Assembly: GCA_902728285.1 (NCBI GenBank)
Contig: CACVBU010000544.1
Coordinates: 1 to 64,000 of the forward strand
Origin: Clytia hemisphaerica
Lineage: Eukaryota > Cnidaria > Hydrozoa > Leptothecata > Clytiidae
Direction of reading: 5' to 3'
Length of the DNA: 64,000 nucleotides
Each line of letters begins with the position of its first letter. The first letter of the stretch is position 1. Positions 34,161-45,800 of the stretch are shown piece by piece. The notes beneath the pieces are model-generated. The model did no database searches, was not told where the DNA came from, and worked only from the letters and a program-made list of their open reading frames with translations. A program made the translations under genes and the position numbers.

Positions 34161-37100
34161 ATGGCTAACCGTTCAGTAAGAAAAGTAATTGAAGAAAATC
34201 TCCCAAAATATGCCTTGGTATATTTTGAATCAGATAAGAAGACCAGCATCAAAAGGACTGACCAACTTACCTGGAACAGCCAAGACCAGCGTGGAAAATA
34301 TTGCAAATTTGTTTTTGGCACAAAGACATTGATTGGGCAGATTCTAACTATGAAAGGTAAATAGTTAGTGGGGAACTAATGGAATAGATATTACACGTTT
34401 TTTTTTTAAGAAACTAGTTTTACCAAGCAGCATCAATGTTTCTTAAGAAATCGGCCTTTTGAGCCTTAAATGTTTCTAAACTGTTTGACATTATCAGCCT
34501 CATGGAAGGCTGAAATTTGACCTCCTATGAATTTCTCTAATTCGATATTCTTGCCAAATAAGGATTAATTTCACTTCGCATGAATTTCTCTAATTCGATT
34601 TTATTACCTTATAAGGATAAATATGGTGTCAATGGAAATTGTTTTGCCTCCTATAAATTTCTCTAGTCCGATAAGGATAAATATGGCATCAATAGAAAAT
34701 TTCACCTCCTTTAAATTTCTCTAATTCGATATTGAAATAAGGATAAATATCTCAATATTTCACTTCGTTTCTCTAATTCGATTTTATTGCCTTGTAAGGA
34801 TAAATATGGTGTCAATGGAAATTGTTTTGCCTCCTATAAATTTCTCTAGTCCGATAAGGATAAATATGGCGTCAATAGAAAATTTCACCTCCTTTAAATT
34901 TCTCTAATTCGATAGTAAAATAAGGATAAATATCTCAATTTTTCACTTCGTTTCTCTAATTCGATTTTATTGCCTTAAAAGGATAAATATGGCGTCACTG
35001 GAAATTATTTGGCCTCCTATAAACTTCTCTAGTCCGATATTCTTGCAAACTAGGGATTAATATAACGTCAGCGAAATTTGACCTCATATAAATTTCTCTA
35101 ATTCGATATTGAACATTATTTCTATAGAGACGGAGAATGAAGTGAACGTCTACGAAAAAGAATGGGAAAAGAATCAGCCCAAGAAACGAAAACAGGCCGA
35201 AACCGAGACCGAAAGTGACGACGAAGAGGAAGAGGAGAACAGAAAAAAGAAGAAGCCGAGACAGGTATGTTATTTTTCATGACAAATTTATTTCAGTGAA
35301 CGTATCTTCTATGATTTCAGTGTAGAAAATCTAAGTTGAAATTTCATTTTCTCTTTAATGAACAAGTCAGATTTTCTACGAATCACGTTGAAAGGTCCTA
35401 TAAAAATAGAAAAAGAAGTTAATTCATTCTTTTGCACGGGGAATCTTTTCGGTCCTTGACAAAATCTTTATTTTCGATGTCTTTGGAAAATTTCATGTTT
35501 CATTCAGTAGGCATAAAGTATAAAGTCTGTTCACGATCAGTGTACATATTTGTCTATAATTTTTTAAGGATTGGTTCAAATATAATAGATTTGGTACCGT
35601 TGGAAAGATATTGATGAGTGGAATAATTTGAAATAAAAATTGTTTTGAAAACTTTCTAAAATAAAAATGAAAACGAAGAAGAAAAATGAACTACTTGTAG
35701 AATTGAGATATAATTATCATTTTCAAAACAAAAAAGAGCGTACACTTATCGCGAACAGACTTTAACTTTTGATTTCTTTTTTTGCTATTAAGACTATCAA
35801 GAGGAAAGGAAAACCATCAAAAGAAAAGAAGAAAAAGCCAGCAGCAGTACCAAAAACCAAAGAACAGGTAAATTAATTTTTTATAGCCCTACAATACAAT
35901 TGTCAATCGTTTTCAAGAAAACGAATGGACTATTAATGTCTGTCTCAAATGTGGACACTTTACCTTTTTAACATTTTTTCAGCACCTAGTCATACTATAT
36001 TTAAAAGTTATACACCGTTGGAAAGATAATTTTGAGGAGAATGTTTTGATAGATTTCATATCTTGCTTAGGTCAAAAGATACAGCCCTTAAAAGTAGGGC
36101 TAAAATTGCCAAAAATCACTAAAAATGGCCAAAATGTACGTATTTCAAAGAGCTGTAACTTTGGATCAAAGCAAGATAGAAGAAATCTGATTATCTTTCC
36201 AACGGTGTATAACTTTTAAAAATAGTGTGACTAGGTGCTGAAAAAATGTTAAAAAAGTAAAGTGTCCACATACTTTTGAGACAGAATTTAACACCGAATG
36301 GCCTTTTTGAAATCTTTTCCTTACCTAAAAGTTCGTCTGAGTTTATGATAGACGTCCTCTTTTAAATTCAACCTCGTTTAAATTTCTCTAATTCGATACT
36401 ATTGCCATACATGGTCATGATACGAATTCGTTTTTGATTGAAATAAATTTCAATGAGCTGATCTGAAAAAGGAATAGATGTGAATTATGGAATCTGTGTT
36501 TACATCTATCTACAGAAAAAAGAGGAAAAGAAAAAGAGACAAAGCAAAGTCGAGAAAGTGAGAGCAGCCGAAGCAAGCTGCGAGATCGCATTGGAAACCA
36601 CAGAGGTATGTATACCTTAAACCTATTAATACCAGGCTTTTTGAGTTTTGTATTACCGGGGGTGGGTACTCCTTCAAAGTGAACTTGTGACTTGTGTGAG
36701 GTATTCCATTCAAAATTTGCTTTTAAAATCTGTCTCAAAATTATGTGGACACTTTACTTTTTTAACATTTTCTCAGCACTCATTTATGCTATAATAAAAA
36801 GTTATATACCGTTAGTATTTCATTTTTTTAATTTTCATTTTTCTTCATTTTCTAATTTTTTCAAAATCATTAAGCCTATTAAAACATTCTCTTCAAAATT
36901 ATTTTTCCAGCGGTATATAACTTTTTATTAAATGAGTGCTGAGAAACCTACCTACCTTAGCTTTCCAAATATGTATAACAAGTGCTTCTAACAAAACAGT
37001 CTAGCGATTTTACAAAATGCCCTCTACTACAAGTGGTACCAAGTTCTATAACAATTGTACCTTTATTTTTTAAGCCAAAACGCGACATCATTAACGTGGA

Positions 37101-38862
37101 CAAACAAAAGAATGTTAATGGCTTTATTTTCGATTCTGTGGTCCTAAAACATAACGTACCTGAGAAAGCCGACGCCCAATTTTCAAAGATTGTCAAAAGC
37201 AAGCCATTTGATGGTAATTTGAGGACCTTTTCTTCCCTTAAAACCAAAATTGTTGCTCCGTTGTCCGGCGAAATCGTTTCTCCGTCGTCGTCGTCCGGCG
37301 AAATCGTTGCTCCGCTGTCGTCGTCCGGCGAAATCGTTGCGCCACCGTCGTCCGACGAAATCGTTGCATCACCGTCGTCGTCGTCCGACGAAATCGTTGC
37401 TCCACCGTCGTCGTCCGACGAAATCGTTGCTCCGTCGGCATCATCCGGCGAAATCGTCGTTTCGTCCTCGTCTGGCAAAATCAACAAAATCGTTGTTCCG
37501 TCGGCATCATCCGTTTCGTCGTCGTCCGGCAAAATCAACAAAATCGTTGTTCCGTCGGCATCATCTGGCGAAATCGTCGTCTCGTCGTCGTCCGGCAAAA
37601 TCAACAAAATCGTTGTTCCGTCGGCATCATCCGTTTCGTCGTCCGGCAAAATCAACAAAATCGTTGTTCCGTCGGCACCATCCGTTTCGTCGTCCGGCAA
37701 AATCAACAAAATCGTTGTTCCGTCGGCATCATCCGTTTCGTCGTCGTCCGGCAAAATCAACAAAATCGTTGTTCCGTCGGCATCATCTGGCGAAATCGTC
37801 GTCTCGTCGTCGTCCGGCAAAATCAACAAAATCGTTGTTCCGTCGGCATCATCCGTTTCGTCGTCGTCCGGCAAAATCAACAAAATCGTTGTTCCGTCGG
37901 CATTATCCGGCGAAATCGTCGTATCATCGTCGTCCGGCAAAATCAACAAAATCGTTGTTCCGTCGGCATCATCCGTTTCGTCGTCGTCCGGCAAAATCAA
38001 CAAAATCGTTGTTCCGTCGGCATTATCCGGCGAAATTGGTGTTCCGCTGTCGTCTGGTTCCTCCACTGTTCCATGGTCTGGTTCCTCTAATGTTCTGTTG
38101 CCTGGTTTTGTTGTTCCTTTGTCTGCCAACACTCCAGTTTATTCAACGAACGCTTCAACCCCACGCCAACAATACACCACACCAAGTAGTTGTTCCTCTC
38201 GCATGTATTTCACTCCGGAGTCAACGGATTATGTTGTTTCTTCAAGAAGTGGTGGTCGATTTCTTCAACAATCCAAAGATCAAAAAAGCACTCGTGAGAA
38301 GATCGATGAACTTTCTTTGGAGTTGGTCCAAATGCGTGGGGTGATGGAGCAACAGGCAAAGGACATCAACACAATAATGACGATATTGAAAGAAACCACC
38401 AACCGCCAACCACCAATGCCAGTTCTTAATCACCATGAGGTTGCAAATGAGCTGGAAAATATTGAAAAAGCAATTGAGGATACCAGACCAAACCTTTTCT
38501 TGCCTGGCGGTTACATGGAGGAGCTCTTGGGGAATGGGTCAATCACAAGTTCAAAGTCGGAGGTTACAACTGAAGTAACAGAGGCAATTGCCAAATCCGC
38601 CATCGAAATGATGAAAAGTAAATTCAGCCCGCAAGAACTCAAATACGGGAACATAAAAGGCACCGCCAGGATGAAGAAACTAAATGAGGCGACAATGAGG
38701 AATATTTATTGTTCTATCCGAGAAAAATTCAATCTCCGCCCTGATTTTGAGTTCCTGGGACCCATTGAGACTAGAATTGGGATAAAATTGAATGCCCATA
38801 GGAAGAATATAAAATTATTAACACAGATAACAGATATTCCAAGTCAAAGCGCCAGCTCTTAA
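34161..38862 (+). CDS. BEN-domain protein with Ser-rich repeats (786 aa)
   Basis: Five exons: 34161-34356, 35128-35264, 35793-35867, 36516-36605 and 37000-38862, all GT-AG with consistent phase (787 codons including the stop). Residues 1-65 form a small domain (PKYALVYFESDKKTSI) of the kind seen at the N-terminus of some invertebrate BEN proteins. Residues ~66-166 are Lys/Glu-rich and probably a nuclear-localising, disordered segment. Residues ~250-515 are Ser-rich, with ten GKINKIVVPSA repeats. A coiled coil (~597-633) is followed by a C-terminal BEN domain (~667-777: LFLPGGYMEELLG, FSPQELKYGNIKG, MRNIYCSIREKF, IGIKLNAHRKNI). BEN domains bind DNA and recruit chromatin factors. It is divergent from the transposase-like gene and may be its partner or an independent host gene. 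Confidence 0.8.
34394..34510. mobile_element. Truncated copy of the CACGTTTTTTTTTAAG MITE
   Basis: Left end identical in layout to the complete copy at 44622-44892 (CACG, T-run, AAGAAACTAGTTTTACC ...), preceded by TA. The right end is missing. It lies in intron 1 of the BEN gene. Confidence 0.75.
34510..35115. repeat. Intronic repeat of AATTTCTCTAATTCGAT units
   Basis: About ten copies of (A/G)AATTTCTCTA(A/G)T(T/C)CGAT with spacers of ~40-70 bp, many followed by AAGGATAAATAT. A larger ~235-bp period is visible (34560-34740 resembles 34790-34970). One further copy lies at 36383 in a later intron. All of it is spliced out. Confidence 0.8.
35937..36286. mobile_element. Fold-back element in intron 3 of the BEN gene
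   Basis: The left arm (TGTCTCAAA ... TGTGGACACTTTAC ... AAAGTTATACACCGTTGGAA) is repeated in reverse complement at the right end over about 90 bp. A second, diverged copy lies at 36724-36945. No coding content. Confidence 0.8.
36724..36945. mobile_element. Second copy of the TGTGGACACTTTAC fold-back element
   Basis: Starts TCTGTCTCAAAATTATGTGG and ends with the complement of AGCACTCATTTA...AAAAGTTATATACCG. It sits in intron 4 of the BEN gene, just before the last exon. Confidence 0.7.
37440..38036 (+). repeat. Coding tandem repeat (GKINKIVVPSA units)
   Basis: Ten repeats in two alternating lengths: a short type ending VSSSS and a long type adding GEIVV. At DNA level these are TCG/TCC-rich words around GGCAAAATCAACAAAATCGT. 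The bias leaves all three + frames and one - frame open here, which explains the long overlapping frames 37250-38344 (+) and 38132-36957 (-). Confidence 0.9.
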
Positions 38863-39470
38863 ATCATATGGTGACTCAGTGATTGATCCATTCTCTTAAA
38901 TTATTCATCAGATTTTATTCGCTACATAAATTAAAAATAAATTCTCATGGATCAACGCAAAACACCATATGCTTAAGTTCTGAGGCTATTTCTTAGGAAT
39001 TTTTTATCAATAATTTACTGATCATTGTAACCTCATTATTTTTTTAAACTATTTCTTAGGAATTCTTCAAAAAGTTGTGTTTGGTTTCGTTGTCTGCATT
39101 TTGCGGTGGTACTTAGCGAAATATGAACTTTTAAGACGATGTTTTGAATTCATTGTGACAAGGATTCAGAGAATTAAACACAATGCCACAGATTTGAAAA
39201 AGATTTTTTTTAAATTGTACAAAAAAAATACGAGTTAGTCAGTTGGTCGGTAAAAATTTTGTCGAAAAAATTAAAAATTATTTTTTAAACCTATGGTAAT
39301 GTTTTCTTCATTCAATCAGTTTGACTTTTCGCAAGATCCAAAACGTCAGCTCTTAAATTATATGGTGACTCAAATCATTCAGAATTTTACTCACATTCAG
39401 TACAGCTATTAACAATAAATTCTTGTGGATCAACCCACAACACCATTTGATTGTAACCTTAGTTTTCTTC
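38863..39470. repeat. Repeated hairpin-forming 3' segment of the BEN gene
   Basis: Right after the stop, CATATGGTG...TTGATCCAT pairs with ATGGATCAA...CACCATATG about 80 bp later. A second copy starts at about 39345 with the same CAGCTCTTAAAT leading words that overlap the last codons, and a partial third (ATGGATCAACCC) lies near 39577. Segmental tandem duplication of the gene's 3' end with conserved pairing ends. Confidence 0.7.
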
Positions 39471-41099
39471 ATTCAATCAGATTGACTTTTTGCAATATCT
39501 AAAACAAAATAATTATCAAAAATCATGTTATCATCATTAATGACATTGTCAATAAATTTGTACAATTAATTCTTATGGATCAACCCTCAGCCGATTTTGT
39601 CGGCTGACACAAAAATCAACGTCATTTTCAGAATCAATCTTGAATGAATTTCAGTTTCAAACTTCAATGTAACGTCTTCAAAAAATTGATGTCAGCATTT
39701 TTAAACTCTTCACAGGTTTTGGTCTAACGATTTTTGTGTCAGCTGGCATGTGTAAATCACACTTAAGGATATATATAGCAATTCTTGATCGATTTATGAT
39801 TGCAACTTCATTTGTTTTAACCTAATTTATTTAGGATAATAATATAATATAGGATTTATTGTAAGAGTTTTAGTATTTTTACTTTTTTTCACGAAACTTG
39901 TGTTCATGTTAAAATAAAGCTGGACTAAAAAAATGTTGGTTTGCCGTCACCCGACCCTAAGTTTTGGAGGACAGTCGGTTGGATATTTTTTTTATTTTAT
40001 TGATTTTAAAAATTTCCAGCACTGATGGACTTTTAAAACAAATGGAACAAAAAGATTCTTCTTTTATAAGGTAGCAATATAATAATATTTTTTGGGTCGG
40101 CAGGTTTTGAATAGGGTGAAGGCAATTCAACATTTTTTTAAAGTCCAGCCTAACAGTAAAAAAAGGAACAGCCCTGTGAATTCAGGTTGGCATTTGGCAT
40201 TATCGACCTAAAATAACTAAAGCCGACCTAGATTCTTCATTTCTGCCCTTCTACTAAACTGGATTCACTGGACTGAAAGAACGAGAAAATTAAGCCATAT
40301 TGTACAAAAATTTGTAAAATTCATTAGTTTTAGAGTTGTATAATTTAAAACTTTTCCCCTTAAACTGAGTAAAAAGAATTATAACATCATTGTTTTTATC
40401 TCAGTCAAATCATGTGTAGTCTCTATTCTGACTTTCAAGATCAAAAATTTTCTTATTTTACAAGGCAAAAACATAAAATCTTTAAGAACGTAGAACGTAG
40501 AATACTTTTTTAATCAAACAGCTGGGGTTTTACTAATCATGTCATGTTTCCCGTTAAAGGAACTGTACTATACTATAAACCCTTCTGGACGTGGTGTCAG
40601 GGTGGCCTAACCGTAGGTATTGCTACCTATCTCAAAGATGCAAGCTAACACAAAAGGAAAAGTCGACTCGTAAAAATCCAAATCTCAAAAAATAAATTAT
40701 TAACCCATCCATAATCAAAGAGCCACATTAAGTGGGAAAAAGGGTTCTAAATTAGATAAGAAACTATTTGTGTTTGGTATGGAAAAATAGCTTTGTCGAC
40801 TTCAAAGGAATCCAAATTTTTATGGTTTAAAACAAACTCAAATCATCTGATCTGGGTTTCCTAGTACTGTTTTTTAATAAACTTTCATCAGTCAACAGAA
40901 AAACCAATACAAACTTACTTTAAAGATCAACTCCAGATAAGCCCAGGCTAACTCCAGATAGGAAAAATTTTAAAGAAGGAACCAGCGCGAGTTTGAAACT
41001 TCAAAACCAGATGCGATTATTATTAAAATAGCGAACAAGTTCGTTATAGGATGGTTCTCATTATTTTTCATTCGGCAATTTATTACAATTATACAATTT
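39471..41099. other. Non-coding interval
   Basis: No gene recognised apart from the small element at 39927-40153. AT-rich throughout. Confidence 0.45.
39927..40153. mobile_element. ~227-bp inverted-repeat element
   Basis: The ends GCTGGACT-AAAAAAATGTTG and the complementary CAACATTTTTTTAAAGTCCAGC form an inverted repeat that extends inward through TTGCC-TCACCC. No coding content. Confidence 0.7.
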
Positions 41100-41323
41100 C
41101 GGCTACCGTAAACCGGTTTGAACCGGTGTTGAAACCGGTGGCGCTCGCTTCTTCCACCGGTGTTCCATGGTTTGTTATGGTGTCAGTGACGCGAAAATTC
41201 AACCAGTTAGCACCGGTGGAAGCACCGGTTGGAAGAAGCAAAACACCAGTGTAAACCGGTAGGTAGTTAAATGAACACCGGTAGGTATTCTGTGTGTTGG
41301 AAATCGCGTGGCATGACACATAT
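41100..41323. repeat. ACCGGTG-rich repeat, right copy (inverted relative to the left)
   Basis: About eight ACCGGT words, ending with the exact 29-bp reverse complement (41295-41323) of the block at 27267-27295. Beyond it, inverted relatives of the left flank's GGGGATTTAA words continue to about 41376. Confidence 0.85.
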
Positions 41324-41443
41324 TTGTTAAAATTTGCCAAATTCGCAAAATTTAATCCTCACCAAAATTAATCCACAAGGTATGAAGTATTTATTCAAGG
41401 TGTTCGAAGTCATTGCATGTTTAGCTTTTTTGATTGCATGAAT

Positions 41444-41681
41444 CAGGGGCCGCGGCTCCACTCTGAAAGTGATAGGGCCATGATATACTGACGAAGGAGG
41501 CGCCACCATGGCTGGCGCCGACGGCAGAAATTTTTGAATTTTAGCTCTTTTAGATCGCCCAAAACAGGTTTGTTATAACGTTATTAAACAAAATTTGGCA
41601 TGATTGGTAAACTTTCTTTTTACTTTGAAAAAATGTGGTCAGGCCGATGCCCGGGTGGCCCCCCTGGTGCCGCTGCCCCTG
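41444..41681. mobile_element. Possible hAT-like MITE
   Basis: Starts CAGGGGCCGCGGC and ends GCCGCTGCCCCTG. CAGGGG ends are typical of hAT elements, but I see no convincing 8-bp duplication in the flanks. GGCGCCACCATGGCTGGCGCC-like dyad at about 41491. Confidence 0.5.
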
Positions 41682-42580
41682 TGAATGTGTGAAAACTAGA
41701 GAATGTAGTAAATTATAAATTAGTGACATTTTTGTGAAAATGGAATTCATTTTTACCACTTTTAGTTAGGTCTATTATACGATGTCATGTTTAATACTTT
41801 AAAGCTACAGAATCTAAACAATGACGAGAAAGACTACACTTTTCCTAAACTACACATCAGTGTGTTATTGTTTTTATGACCTCGTGCTTGAGTCTTTTTT
41901 CACAGGGTACGTATGTTGAAAAATTCTAGAAGGACCTTTTAAAACTCATCAAATTATTTTTAGCTCAAAAGCCCTGTATGAAAAACTCTCTGTGTTACCC
42001 TTTTAGATACCGAAAGACACTGAAAACACAAATATATGTTTTTGAATTTTGAATAAGATAAAAACTATAAACCAAACCATAATATGTGAAATTTTGCATT
42101 TCATGAGTTTCTTAGTCTACACTGTAATATCCCTATGTTATTAAGTCCATGCTACAATGCTATACTCTTTAGAGTTTTAATTTTTTATTTTTGTTATTTA
42201 CTTTTGTGGAAAGTTGTATTGAACAGATATTATTGTACTTTTAATCAGGGAGATTTATTTAAAGCTACAAGTATTACAAAATCGAGCACAAATGACTTTT
42301 TGTCTTCTAATTTTCCAACATCCTCTTCTTTGGCATTATTGTTATGCCTCGATAATAAATTCTAGGTGAAATAAAAGGTCTTATTAGTTTGTTCTTTCAA
42401 TTCTGCATTAATTAATAACGGCTCGATTTCCTGTACATTTTGAGATTTCTTCGCTTTGCGAAAACAGAACGCTCGTTCCGCAACCCCTTTTATGTTGATT
42501 TAGATTTTCGGAAATTACTATTCCAGGGTTTCGAAATTTTTGATAGTTTGAAATAAGTTAGACAGGGTTTTGCAATTTAA
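41682..42580. other. Non-coding interval
   Basis: AT-rich, no gene recognised; the open frame at 42135-42365 (+) lacks motifs. Confidence 0.4.
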
Positions 42581-42590
42581 GTTTTTTTCT

Positions 42591-42806
42591 TTTAATGTTT
42601 GGAATGTCTTCGATTTAAAGGCGTTTTTTTTACTTCTTTGTTTTTTTAATGTTTGGAATGTCTTCGATTTAAAGGCGTTTTTTTTACTTCTTTGTTTTTT
42701 TAATGTTTGGAATGTCTTCGATTTAAAGGCGTTTTTTTTACATCTTTGTTTTTTTAATGTTTGGAATGTCTTCGATTTAAAGGCGTTTTTTATATTTCTT
42801 TGATGA
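42591..42806. repeat. 54-bp tandem repeat, four copies
   Basis: Each unit contains TAATGTTTGGAATGTCTTCG then ATTTAAAGGCG and a T-run. The units are nearly identical. It lies 70 bp upstream of the exon at 42874, within the giant intron. The apparent 77-aa frame across it is a repeat translation. Confidence 0.9.
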
Positions 42807-42873
42807 AGAATTCCCCGAGCTTAGCAAATTACTTTCTTTATTTAATTAGAATTTACAACAATTTACATTTTAG

Positions 42874-45800
42874 CCGCTGGTGGACTCAAGGCCTGTCCTT
42901 GGTGCAAATTAGAAGGTTGTCACTGTCATGCTCTGAATAAAACCGTATATATCAACATTCGAAGGTAATACATACTGGGGACTCATCCTGTTGTTCAAAT
43001 TCAACTTAAATTCTAACTTGAATTTTTATCTTGTTTTTTATATACATTTTGGTACCTTAAGAGCCGTTTTTAAAAAAATCTTCAGAATAAAGAAAGTGCG
43101 ATACCTCACCCTCTTAGATTTTGCTGAAATTTGGACGTTTAAATACACTAAAATGTCAACATATTTCAAGCATAATTGTATACACAAAAAAATGATGTCA
43201 GGTTTAGACTGGTTCAGGAGTGAGAAACTAATTTTGGTATTATAGGAACCTAGACCCAACACACTGTCTTCGCAAGAGCAAGTCGTTTTCAAAAGTCGAG
43301 AAGGAAGAGAAACCAGACTCATTTACACCCGAAGAGGAATCCAGGGCAAGGGAAAAATTTGAATCTCTTCCCAACAAAAATCAAAAGAAAAATTATGCCA
43401 GAGAAGAAGGTATCAAAGGTAGGAAAAATTTTTTTCAATCGAATCATTTCGATATTTTTTCTATAACCATAAAGTCTAATTATGTTTTTAAATTACTTTT
43501 CGAAGGTTTTGTGACTATGACTAGTAAAATCTAAAACTTAACCTTAAGAATATTACCTTAAGGGAAGAAATTTTCGCGAGAAGAAATTTTCGCGGAATTT
43601 AATTTCGCGAATCAGAGTTTCAAAATGGGAAATTTCGCGGAATTTAATTTCGCAAATGAGAAGAATTTATCAACTTAGATTAACTTTTAAGCATCACGGA
43701 GTTGTTTATATTTGTTTATATTTGATAAAAAATACACGTTATAATGCTTAAAAATCAATTGTGTCCATCTTTTTTGGTAATACCTGGTCAAAAACAACAA
43801 AATAAAAGAATAAGAAAAAAAATCGAATTTCGCGGAATTTAACTTCGCGATTTAACAATTTTGGTGTGTTTCGCGGAATTTAATTTCGCGAATTACGCCA
43901 AAATTCGCGAAATTAAATTCCGCGAAAATTTCTTCCGCGAAAATTTCTTCCCTTAAGGTATGTGATTCCGACCAAAAAGTTAAGAATATCCATGATTAAA
44001 TGGATTTACACTATTCTTATAAAAAAAACGTTTAAGCAGGTTTAAAATTCTAAGCAGCAACTGTAAAATTAAAATACATATTATATTTATCAAATCAGGT
44101 ACTTATTGCTTCATGAAATTGGAATATCATAAATACCACGAACATTACCAACCAGACGGAATGCATACAATTACAGACGCTGTTCATACGATCATAAATT
44201 GGCTTATTGGTAAGTAAATTTTCTTGTTTTTTTTTTTAAATAAAAGTATGTATTACCCACTTCGGAGAAAACCAAAATTAAATAACATTACAAATCAATG
44301 TATGAAAAAGTATTTCTTTTGAAGAAAAATATTCGCTTGGTGTTTGTTTTATTGCCTCTTTTCATTTTTCAGGAAAACTTGATGAACAAAAATTGTTACT
44401 CGCAGAAGACGAAATGACACTGTCAAAGAAAAATCATCGTGCCAAAAAAGTCAAAACATTAACTGAAGAGGAAATAAAGATTGGCAATAACAGGTAAATC
44501 TAGAAAATCTTAAAAAGATGATATACTAAACAAAAGATTAAATAGTAAGAAAAAAAAAATTCAAAGGGATACACATATTTTATAAGCTTAACAAAAAAGA
44601 AAAGAAAAGTGAAATCAGATACACGTTTTTTTTTAAGAAACTAGTTTTACCAAGCAGCCTCAATGTTTCTTAAGAAATCGGCCTTTTGAGCCTTAAATGT
44701 TTCTTACATGTTTCTAAACTTTTTGACATAATCAGCCTTATGAAAGGCTGGATTGGAAGGTTCTTAAAAAAAAACGAATTAAAAAATTTTATTTTCTCAT
44801 TCTCAGTCCCAGCATGTTTCTTAGATGTTTCTTAGTTTTTAGGCATTCTGAGCATCATGTTTCTTAAAAGTGTGTTTCTTAAAAAAAACGTGTACATCTT
44901 TATTTTGGTCCTCAGAAAGACCTCCGAATTTTATGGTATAAAATATTTTGCAAAGCTTCATTAAAAATTTTCCAAAAACGAGTCTCAAAGTTGAATTCCA
45001 TTTGTTTTCAAGCAAAAGCAAAAGCAAAATTTCCAAATAAAAAAAGCGAATGTAAATAACTACTTCATAAATTCTTCTCGTAGATGCAAAAAGATGGTAC
45101 ATTTTCCAAGTCATTGCTCTGGTTTCACTGGTGATGTTTTCTCAACGCCTAAAATCGCTTTGAAGAACACTCATGGATGTACAGAGGTACAGATGATATT
45201 ATTTTGAACAATTTTCCTTCGTGTTTTATCGTAATCATGTGTCACACAACGGAATACATCTCTCAGTTTTGATTTCTTCAGATTTCTTAGAGACAATCCA
45301 TTTTTTTAATTTTAGTACACGGCGAATCGTATATGGATCTTCCTGTTAAAGGATATGCTTGAGCTTCGACAACGACGAACTCTCGTGTTCTTTTTCGACG
45401 TCATTGCACGAATTCATGCGAGGAGATTCGACGACGAGGCACTTACAACGTTGGAAGACGATATGGTGGTTGCTCTTGCTCTTCTTGAACGTGATTGCAC
45501 AATCCATCTTTCCAACATCACAACTCACATCTTGGTGCATCTTGCTTCGAAAATCCGGGATAACGGTCCGTTATATGCATTTTGGATGTTTGCGTTCGAG
45601 AGAATGAATTCATGGATCACTCGACGGGTAATGAATCGATCCAAAATGGAAGAATGTGTGATGGAAACTGTTCAAGTAAGTTGAATCTTCTTTTATCCAT
45701 TTTGAGTCTTGTCTCTTTAAAAACGTCTTCCCTCTATATTTCTTCTTTTTGAATGGTTGAGTGAGAGAAAAGATGTGCTCATAATGTTGCAGAGGGGTTT

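Larger units (their letters stand above)
18772..42873 (+). other. 24.1-kb intron of the CACTA transposase gene, filled with nested elements
   Basis: Donor CAG|GTTTGT at 18771/18772, acceptor TTACATTTTAG at 42873. The 5' exon ends in phase 1 and the exon at 42874 begins with the two bases needed to complete the codon. The other introns of this gene are about 0.13-0.7 kb. The excess length is accounted for by the KDZ transposon, its duplicated flank, the 14-kb interval bounded by ACCGGTG repeats, and small elements. That both halves belong to one gene is inferred from phase and family order, not proven. Confidence 0.65.

Noticed and set aside
36957-38132. 391-codon minus-strand frame (acidic DDDET repeats)
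   Set aside because: It lies antisense to the repeat-coding exon of the BEN gene, has no domain, and is explained by the repeat's codon composition.
37250-38344. 364-codon plus frame rich in Arg/His/Lys
   Set aside because: Shifted frame of the same repeat; it ends before the BEN domain and has no splice context.
42570-42803. 77-aa hydrophobic frame
   Set aside because: Translation of a 54-bp tandem repeat within an intron.
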